A stretch of 64,000 nucleotides of DNA from Dipteris shenzhenensis (lineage: Eukaryota; Polypodiophyta; Polypodiopsida; Gleicheniales). Positions 55,631 through 64,000 of the stretch are shown one piece after another; the first letter of the stretch is position 1, and the number at the start of each line of letters is the position of its first letter. Under the pieces are notes generated by a model. It saw only the letters and a list, made by a program, of their open reading frames with translations, was not told the origin of the DNA and did not search any database. The stretch is from assembly GCA_047967505.1 (NCBI GenBank), contig CM106541.1, one strand, 5' to 3'. A program made the position numbers and the translations under genes.

Positions 55631-58530
55631 CTAAACCAAGTCTAACATGCCAAACAAGTCTATCTCTAACTCTATACCGAGTTGATCTCCTATATCATCA
55701 TCATACTCTAGCATCGTATGTTCACCTAAGAGTACTTGATCATCTTCTTCAATAAAGTGTGGTGATTCTTGATGATCGTCATCTTCTTCCTCAATATCGT
55801 GATCTCCATCTTCCTCCCATACGATGTCATTATGTGCATCTTCCTCTTGGCTCATATTGTGATCTTCATCTTCTTTGTTAGATCCATCTGGATCAATTGG
55901 ATCCGGCATTGGTAGTGGCATCTCCATATCCACATCTCTGTCTTCAAAAATTTTCTTACTTCATGGTGCAACTTGGATCATGTACCACCAGCTTGGATCA
56001 GAATGATCCAGATGAAAAGCCACCTATATTGAAGATGGGTGCCAAATGCCATCAATTATATATATGAAATTATGCTTAAGTACATGTATCAATGGATCTT
56101 TAAAAACGAAAGCTTTGATTAATTAAATCATTGGTATGCACCTGCTCACAATGCTCCGGAAGAACAAAAGTATCACTTTCATCGGTCCAAAGTTTGGTGG
56201 AGTCTATTGCAAAGAAACCGCTACTGTCTTTTCTCATTGTCGCATGGGGACCATTGTAAATAGTTCTAAACCATTTTACATCAAGAATGAAAATACTAAA
56301 TCGTCTGAAATCAATTTCATAGATTTCACGTATGGTTCCACAATAATCCAACTGTGAGGAGAGAAGATTGGTATCCCAAGCACTTGCTCAGCTATCTTGT
56401 GTGAAGTTAGCCATAGCTCCACAATCATATGTGACTCTCTTTGAATCGATGCGTTCCACATGAAAATGTCATCCATATGACCATAATGCACTGTACTTTT
56501 TGTACTGCAAAAGAGCATCATTAAAACAATGAAGATGCATCTATTTTATAACGTATATTGCCATAAATAATTACTTAATTATGTCAAGAGGTAAGAAACT
56601 TACATGCATCATACATCCAGATGATAACTCTCGTTTGCACTCATTTATTGTCTCTCCATCACGTTCGGCCTTATGTAGAGCCAGTTGTAGCCAATCAAGT
56701 GACATGTGAGTAGGGAGAAGGGCGAGATCCCGTGGATATGGTTGTGATCGCCTGTACATTACTCTGAATCTCCTCCTTGCATTTATTCTTTCTGCTTTGG
56801 CCGCTTCATATCTCTCAATCCACTTTTGCATCTCCTTGCTATTGAGGATATAAAACTTATTGGATTTCTCCATTTGCTCTTTGCTCATCTTTCTTTCAAT
56901 CCCTTTTCCTTGGGGAACCTTGCCAACGATGCGATCATCATCCTCGTTATGCCAATCTTGTGGCATAACGGGATCTGTGGATGCAAGAAACTCCGTGATA
57001 TATACTAATGACTCTTGCATAAGCCATCCTTCTACCATGCTTGCTTCTGGTCTTGCTCTTTGTCTTACAAATCCATTCAAAGTTTTCATAAACCACTCGA
57101 GAAAAAACATCCATTGACTATGAACGGTACCTGTAATGGCCACCTTATCAACTATGTGCATAAGCAAGTGCTCTTGAGTTGTCATAATGCTCGAGGGAAA
57201 GTGCTTCTCAAGCAGGCATACGGCTTGGATGGATTCCACCCTAGCCTTCTTGATGCTCGATATGGAGATCTCTTTTTGAGATATCCACCTATTTCACATG
57301 CTCATGTAAGATATATTCATAATCAGTCTACAAATTATTCAGCTTAAATTGAAGAAAGTGCAATCAATGCGATTTGATAGTAAGCATACCTCACAATACC
57401 ACTGATCTTGAATATAGCATTTCTAACATCTTTTTGTAAGCACCCTTTTTTTGTAATTGGGAGGATGAACTATCAAAGCAACAAAGAAGTCATGTCAATA
57501 ATATAACATAATCATAATTACACTAACGCATCCCGATTATCGATACACTAATCCTACAGCTTAGAATACCTGGAAGACCTTGAGCCAATCATGGGACTTG
57601 AGCCCACTAAGCTTATTGTCCTTTGAAAATGCTTCTTTCAAGCAATGCATGTACCCTATGGGTGTTTGAAAAGAGGCAATGTCCGCCTTGACCGCTGCCT
57701 CCTCTCTGGTGGAGAGGATCCATGTTGCTTTCGAGAGGATAACTTTTCCCGAAGCACGCACTTGGGGCCACAAATGAGACATCTTATTCATAGCACGCAA
57801 GTCTTCTCGCACTCCTCTCGAGTCTTTGGAACCAACCAAGTGTGCCCAAAAAGTAGCCCCCACATTCTTGAAGATATGCATGGGATCCAAGAGGTTATTG
57901 ATTTGTTATTGACATGCGTACCTGCGCACTCTCCATATCCTGGGTAGTCATGCATGGTCCACATCAAGATACCCCTGACCAAAATATCGTTGTTATGTCT
58001 AGGAGCTCTGGAAATATCAAAGACCCACACTCCTCTCCATAAGATCTGTAACTCCTCAATCAAAGGTGCCATGTACACGTCCATATTTTTGGCCTTGTAC
58101 ATCCTTGGCACAAGTAGTGCAAGCATAAGGTGTCCCTTCTTTATTGTTAGCCATGGTGGGATATTGTAATTCACTAAGACTATGGGCCATGTCGACCAAG
58201 ATGTCGAGTGTAACCCGAAAGGATTCACGCCGTCCATGGTGAGCCCAAGATGGAAGTTGTGTGGCTCCCTCACAAAGTCCAGCCACTGATTGTCTATGTG
58301 CTTCCAAGATGCACAATCTGCGGGAATCCTCAATGTGTCAAAGGTTGACCGATGAGATGCATGCCAAGTCATCAACTCCGCTATGGATTTGCATCGGAAC
58401 ATGTGCTATATTCTTGCAATGATGGGAAAGTGTGACCTTTACCGGTATCTGCTCACCCTACAAGTCATCTCTATATTGTTGTTCCCCACACTTCGGACAA
58501 CTAGCCAAATCTCCATGCTCCAGGGATGTT
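55631..58530 (-). pseudogene. Third CACTA transposase (Tnp2), diverged and rearranged
   Basis: In minus-strand order: SCPKCGEQQYRDDL near 58,490, MFRCKSIAELMTWHASHRST, LGLTMDGVNPFG, WTMHDYPGYGECAG (near 57,930), LLDPMHIFKNVGATFW, ESIQAVCLLEKHFPSS, FVRQRARPEASMVEGWL, the DUF4216-like MDYCGTIREIYEIDFRRF and an acidic tail ending FGMLDLV at 55,631. The part with HACPVCGP and its introns is missing between GYGECAG and LLDPMHIF. Stops occur near 58,467 and 58,405. No TNPA-like gene, no terminal repeats and no TAGACGC array adjoin it. A distinct, older subfamily. Confidence 0.85.
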
Positions 58531-58739
58531 TCTATTGAAGGTATAGTAATATAGTATTATAATATATTGGCAAAATTTTTCATATATTATTTTTTAAAGT
58601 TTCAAACCATTGGTGAATTTCAACTCTTATTATAATTTTGGCAAAATATTATAGAGCATTTAAAAAACTTTCATTGGTCCCAAATATGTTAGAAACTAAT
58701 AATATAAAAAGCTCTCTCTTTTCTATTTGACAATAAAAA

Positions 58740-59225
58740 AAGACATGAAATAGCCAACATTTAAAACTAATAATACCAAAATCTACCTCTTTTTCTATTT
58801 CACAATCTACTATGACATGAGATAGCTAGCCTTTATAAAGTATACAAAGTATTAAATTTTTCAAGGATAATGAATATCCTTCAAATACATTGTAAAGAAA
58901 GTTCTCAAAGTCAAGTTCAAATAGTCCAAAAAGCTAATTATATCCTTTCCTTTTACAACTTGACTTCCACAGTGCTTACCTCTCTTTTCTATTTCACAAT
59001 CTAAAAAGACATGAAATAGCCAACATTTAAAACTAATAATACCAAAATATACCTCTTTTTTCTCCTTCAAAATCCAAAAAGACATGAATAGCTAGTATTT
59101 ATAAAGTATACAAAGCATAGAATTCTTCAAGGGTAATGAATATCCTTCAAATACATTGTAAAGAAAGTTCTCAAAGTTGAGTTTGAATAGTCTAAAAAGC
59201 TAATTATAGTCTTTCCTTTTACAAA
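58740..59225. repeat. Tandem duplication of ~240 bp, AT-rich
   Basis: 58,740-58,985 and 58,985-59,225 share AATGAATATCCTTCAAATAC, AAGAAAGTTCTCAAAGT and AAAAGACATGAAATAGC. No gene is supported. Confidence 0.75.
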
Positions 59226-59616
59226 TTGAGCTATCATATGGAAAGCTACTAACATCATACGAACAAGAATACAATCTCAAGCTAAGATCTAGGTTCTCAC
59301 CCAGCTTATTGCAAAGCTTATTCTTCAAGTAACCTAGAGTAATGAAACATCTTTCATCCTCAACTAAGCCAAGAATAAACATTAATTTGACATAAATTTG
59401 CAAGCTTTTCAAGTAACCTAGAGTAATGAAACATCTTTCATCCTCAACTAAGCCAAGAATAAACGTTAATTTGACATAAATTTGCAAGCTTGAAGTACTC
59501 AAAAATGTTGAGGAAATGTTATCTTGTAGGAATGTGCTATGGGAGAGCTCATTCCAAAGCCAAACCATAGAACCTTGCATTTGAACATTTTCCATTGAAT
59601 TGCTTTGCTTGTGCAT
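59200..59616 (-). other. Open frame containing an 84-bp in-frame duplication
   Basis: 138 codons without a stop from 59616 to 59200. The unit LQIYVKLTFILGLVEDERCF (28 residues in all) occurs twice because of an 84-bp tandem duplication at about 59,325-59,500. No family is recognised. It may be a relic of a host gene or chance. Confidence 0.25.
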
Positions 59617-59639
59617 GACTTATCCAAAAAGGAAAGATT

Positions 59640-61060
59640 GTGAATAAAGCTTCATCCTTTTGAAGGTCTTTCTACAATCCTTAGAAATGTCTTGTGACAT
59701 TCCCCAAGTAATGGATTCCAACTCAACATGCACCATTTGGAGTTAAATCAAGCAAGATGTTGCCAGGATGCAAGTCTGTATGGAGTTATTGGGCCTTATG
59801 CAAGCGTGCTACTCCAGCTAGAAGAGCATGGATTAAATGGTGCACATTGGCACAAAAGAAGTTGATTCTCTGCACCACATCTCCAAAGCCTTTGATTGCA
59901 TCCATCACCCCTTCTCTTCATGCTTCTCATCTAATTTGAGCACCAATAGTACCCATGTACTACTTGCAAGCATACCACATGTGTTGTAAGAAACTAGAAG
60001 ATCCTTTGAGACAGACTCGATAGACACTTCCATATGTTCCTTATCCAATCCTTTCACCTAGAAAGATCTCTTGATCTATCATGTATGTCACAATTTCTTA
60101 TGTGACTAGCTCGTTGTTGTAGCTTTTGTATTTCACCTCCAAACACCTTTTCTTTCAAGACCACTATGCCCACTCCTCACCTTACTCAGCTCACTCCTCT
60201 GCCATGCCAAACTTTAAGGCTGACTTCTTCTCCCAACTCTCAATGCTAAGGGTTCTTCTTATCAGATCGTAGGACCTTACTTTTATGTACAGCCCACAAT
60301 GCATCCCATGTTTCCATTTGCAATGCACTGACATCATTGACAAATCCTTGTCTTGTAGAACATGTTTACTTGAACCATGTGTGACCATCACCAATTTAGG
60401 ATTCAACCTAAAGCAATGCATTAGAATCCTAGTTTGACAATGCTAGCAACCTCATGGGTCTAAGCATATTATTCGAGCATCCCCTTCGTGTCTTGTATAA
60501 CCTTGGTCTTAAAATTACTCAAACTATTTCTAAATCATACTAAAAAAGCATTTGAAAGTAAACAACATATGCAACCATTTCATATCCAAGCTACAATTAC
60601 ACCGAAAATTGAATAAATGACGAAGTGTCAAAACCTAGATAATAACAATTAACAAGGATAAAATACAACACCTAAAGTTGAATAAATGACCAAGTGTTGA
60701 ATATTAAACAACTATATTTTGTGACAAGCTACAATGACACTGTAAGCCAAATAAACAACCACATGTCAAAGGCTAAATAATTATTCTATGATGTAAGGTA
60801 CAATGACACCGAAAGCCAAATAACCGACCAAGTGTCAAAGACTAGTTATTTTATAGAGTATGTATTTAAGAAGACAACACCACAAGCTGAATAAACGACC
60901 AAATTTTGAATCATATTACCCCTCTAAGATTGGTGAACGACACATGCAACTGAATTGTACGATCAAGTGTTGAGCTAGTTTCAAAAATAGAGGAATGAGT
61001 CTTTATAGCGACATCAAAGGTCAAGTATTACGACCAAGCATCAAAATGTAGACTTACTTA
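59640..61060. repeat. Unassigned spacer ending in degenerate ~75-bp repeats
   Basis: 59.64-60.46 kb has coding-like composition but no frame I can assign. From 60,590 to 61,060 the words CAAGCTACAATGACACCG, AATAAACGACCAAGTGTCAA recur about seven times with ~70-80-bp spacing. Confidence 0.45.
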
Positions 61061-61586
61061 TCAAACTGCCCCTATAGTCAAGTGATACGGCCCAGTGCAA
61101 AGAGATAAGCACCATACAAATTCATGTCCTAAAAGACAACTCAAATATTATATGACAAATCAAGTGAACATATTGTGCCGAAAGACCAAATACGTCACTA
61201 TGCTGATATTGGATAGTCATATGATCAATTTTAAGAAAAACGTGACTTTATATAATCAAATGATCAAATTAAACAAATACATAAATAATTGTACCTTTAT
61301 ACATATAAATTTATAACCATATAATGCAATAAAGTCATATATATATATATAAATAGAGATATATAAAATTATCTATTTATATATTAATATAAAGATACAT
61401 AAAAAAACTTTTGCACATCTTGGTTCTGTGTGTGTATGTGAGTGTGCGTGCATGTGCACACGTGTGTGTATTTTTATTTATATAGTACTAGATTTACTTT
61501 CTACAAAAAATTTCAACCATTTACAACCATGGATTACTATAATTTAATATTTATCTAAATAAAGAGAATAACTAAGGCAATATTTA

Positions 61587-61644
<58 letters not shown>
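61587..61644. repeat. Compound microsatellite (TG)n(AG)n
   Basis: (TG)11 followed without a gap by (AG)18. The preceding 61.1-61.58 kb is AT-rich and empty, as is 61.65-62.15 kb. Confidence 0.95.
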
Positions 61645-61647
<3 letters not shown>

Positions 61648-62163
61648 CCCCATAACTATCCAAAAGGAATTAAAGTTTCCTTTCTTTTTGCTTTAGTGCA
61701 AGTGTACGATTCCCAAGTAACGAATTTTAGTAAGAGTTTTCAAGAGAGAAATTTCTCTCTTAACATATTAAACTTGTCCCACTTGCATATACTTATCAGT
61801 CTAGAAAAAGAGAATCTTCTAGAAAGCCATAGTCCCTGAAAGAATTAGGACATTTCGTAAGCGTAAAATTTTTGGGAATCTTATTCCATTGGCCTTCTTT
61901 TCTTTTCTTTATATCCTAGAAAAGTAAAATTATTTGCACCATTAGACATCCATAGAAATTAAATACTAAAAGTCTTAATTTATAGGAGTCCAAATTATCA
62001 AGGGTGCTCCAACCAAGTCAAAGGAAAATTCTATGATAAGAAGTTGAAATCATAACTGCAAAAGAGAGCTAATAATATGAAGAAGGAAAATAGATCCTGT
62101 AAGACCCCATGATGGCATGCCATTATTGGCAACTCTTGTGGGTGTTTGGGCTTGTGGAAATGG

Positions 62164-63170
62164 GTAGTGTTACCTAGAAAAGAAATCAGGACAAGAGGCT
62201 AGACACTAAGCATGGCGACACTCAAGTGCCATAGAGGAAAGGAGAACGTGAGGGTGAAACGTTATCATGGGAGGGGAAAAGGGATTAGAAGGGGAGGGAA
62301 TGAAGAGGGAGACTATGGCACAAAGGGAAAAGGGAGAGGGGGAAGAAAAGCATGTACATGATGGGAGGAGGAATGTAAAGATGGAGACATCAAGGGAAGA
62401 GGGCCATGCTTTATTTGGAAGGAAGGGAAGGGGGAAATCAAAGTAATAGCTAGGTGGCTTTACAAGAATGAGCGTGTCCATCAAGGAATAGCCCCATCCT
62501 TTTATAGCCAAGAGAGGGGGTCTCTCCCAATAAATGCATCCTCCCACATGCATGGTGTGTGTGGAAAAGTCTCCCATGTGGGCTAGGCGATTACGCACTC
62601 TCAATTGTGTGCGATAACGCTTGGCCTCATTTTTACACATATATCAACTCCCATATCCCAAGTCTATGATACTCCCTTGGCCTCTTCCCAATTTTATAAT
62701 ACGTTCAAACATCTAAGAGGACAAGTGGAGGATTGGCACAAGGAATCTTGCCACCTCATCCTAGTTTCCCATTATTTAACTTGCATTCTTGGACTTTCTA
62801 CACCCCCCCCCACATGGGCCTATCCTACATGGAGGGAATAATCCAATGTAATATCCATCTCCACGTATTTTATATTACTTATCCCATGGACTTTGGGCCA
62901 TATCTCACTAAATGCAGACATGGGACTGCCTAGGTGGAGGGGTGGCACATGGAGGAGCCATGCCACCTTAACATTTTATAATATTACTACCATGGATTAT
63001 GTACAACACACCTTATGGGTCCTCTTACGTGGAAGGGTGGCACATGGTCATGCCTTGCCACCTCAACCCTAGGCCCTATGCACTCCATATTTTATTATAC
63101 TATTGCCACACATACAAGCACACACTCATATTTATGCCTTTTTACTTTGGTCAAATTTATCCATAATAGT
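62164..63170 (-). repeat. Gypsy 3' LTR (~1 kb)
   Basis: It lies just downstream of the integrase on the minus strand. A polypurine tract (complement of TCCCCCCCTA at 63,171-63,180) adjoins its right side. It matches the solo LTR at 41,567-42,538 throughout, in the opposite orientation, including a TATA box (complement of CCTTTTATAGCC near 62,505). Confidence 0.8.
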
Positions 63171-63189
63171 TCCCCCCCTAGGTAGGGAA

Positions 63190-64000
63190 TGCACAGCATT
63201 TACATGCCTGGGACCATCATGCACAAAGAAGGGCTTGAGATAACACTTGTTGATCACCTTCTTGCCATATGGCTCATGCAACTCTGAACTTGTATAGACC
63301 CATTGCTATGTTCCTTGATGACTTTGAATGGACCGGTCCACAATGGCAGAAACTTCTTATCCATTTGGTGGTCCAATCTATTATCAAAGCATAGCACAAC
63401 ATCCCCCTTAGCAAAGTGTCTTTCCCATCCCTTGCGAATCTTAGCATCTAAGCAGGACTTTTGTCGATTCTTTTGGATCTCTGTTTGGTGTAGTGCAAGG
63501 TGTCGGGTTTCATCTAACTTCTCAAGTTGTACCAATCTGGCCTCTACATGTTCATCTTCTGTCATCCTCTGTTCTTGTGCCAATCTCAAGGTCGGAATCT
63601 CTATCTCTAGTGGTAAAATAGCCTCAGTACCGTACACCAACTCAAAAGGAGTGTGACTTGTAGACGTTTTATGAGTGATGTTGTAAGCCCATATGACTTC
63701 TGTGACCTTCTGATCCCATCGGCTCCTGTTCCCTATAGCCATTTTTCCCATGGTTTTACAAAGGAGGCCATTGGTCTGCTCCGTTTGTCCCATGGACACT
63801 GGATGATAGATGCTAGAAGTGTGGTGATCAATACCCATGCGATCCATGAGCAATTCCACTGCTTCATTTGAGAATGGACTCCCATGGTCAGATACTATTT
63901 CCATGGGTGTCCCAAACCTTGTGCAGATATATTCAAATATGAAATTTGAAACTGCCTTACCATTTGCAGTGGGGAGGGTGATAGCTTCAGCCCACTTAGT
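63190..64000 (-). pseudogene. Ty3/gypsy integrase, C-terminal part, runs off the window
   Basis: Integrase core: TKWAEAITLPTANGKAVSNF at the edge, MEIVSDHGSPFSNEAVELL with the second catalytic Asp, and YHPVSMGQTEQTNGLL with the catalytic Glu; the first Asp lies outside. ELVYGTEAILPLEIEIPT and LPLWTGPFKVIKEHSNGSIQ follow. One 1-base deletion near 63,275 shifts the frame; in the next frame the normal ending continues (ELHEPYGKKVINKCYLKPFF) to about 63,190. Otherwise open and GC-balanced, so fairly young. It catalyses insertion of the element's DNA. Confidence 0.88.

Noticed and set aside
1-64000. tRNA, rRNA or organelle insertions
   Set aside because: I looked for conserved tRNA and rRNA words on both strands and saw only primer-binding sites of retroelements.

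Overview
This is nuclear DNA of a land plant with a large, repeat-rich genome. Spliceosomal introns, plant-type CACTA transposases, Ty1/copia and Ty3/gypsy retrotransposons, a plant LINE and a nepenthesin-like aspartic protease all point that way. I cannot name the species. Some decayed coding pieces recall sequences I associate with non-flowering plants, but that is a weak impression.

Layout. 1-2.2 kb: 3' part of a Ty1/copia element (RT, RNase H, start of the 3' LTR) split by a small MITE. 2.4-6.5 kb: repeat-rich spacer with two more MITEs and an old tandem repeat. 6.6-8.9 kb: a very decayed copia gag/protease with a second type of MITE inside. 9.2-9.97 kb: eleven copies of a 16-bp palindrome. 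10.3-12.5 kb: an unrecognised, broken multi-exon gene with a RING-like segment. 13.2-16.5 kb: transposase-like remnants and tandem duplications. 16,734-24,056 and 29,307-36,730: two full-length, closely related CACTA transposons in the same orientation, each with matching terminal inverted repeats and a 3-bp target duplication. Between them lie a gypsy LTR (25.4-25.95 kb) and a shortened copia element (27.65-29.26 kb). 37.37-39.46 kb: the only convincing host gene, a two-exon aspartic protease on the minus strand. 40.9-42.8 kb: a decayed coding repeat containing a solo gypsy LTR. 43.0-46.87 kb: 5' half of a copia element of the same family as the one at 1-2 kb. 46.87-49.1 kb: 5' end of a gypsy element with a minisatellite in its leader. 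50.67-51.74 kb: six ~185-bp satellite-like monomers. 52.1-55.5 kb: a LINE without reverse transcriptase. 55.6-58.5 kb: a third, rearranged CACTA transposase. 58.5-62.1 kb: AT-rich spacer with small duplications. 62.16-64.0 kb: 3' end of a gypsy element (integrase and LTR).

How the parts relate. Each full-length CACTA element carries two head-to-head genes: a TNPA-like gene (minus) and a Tnp2-type transposase (plus). The short motif TAGACGC and its complement fills both subterminal regions and also the ~1-kb region between the two gene starts. This suggests one DNA signal marks the ends for transposition and also sits at the shared promoter. Both copies have stop codons, in different places. 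One intron of the transposase is present in copy 2 and exactly absent from copy 1.
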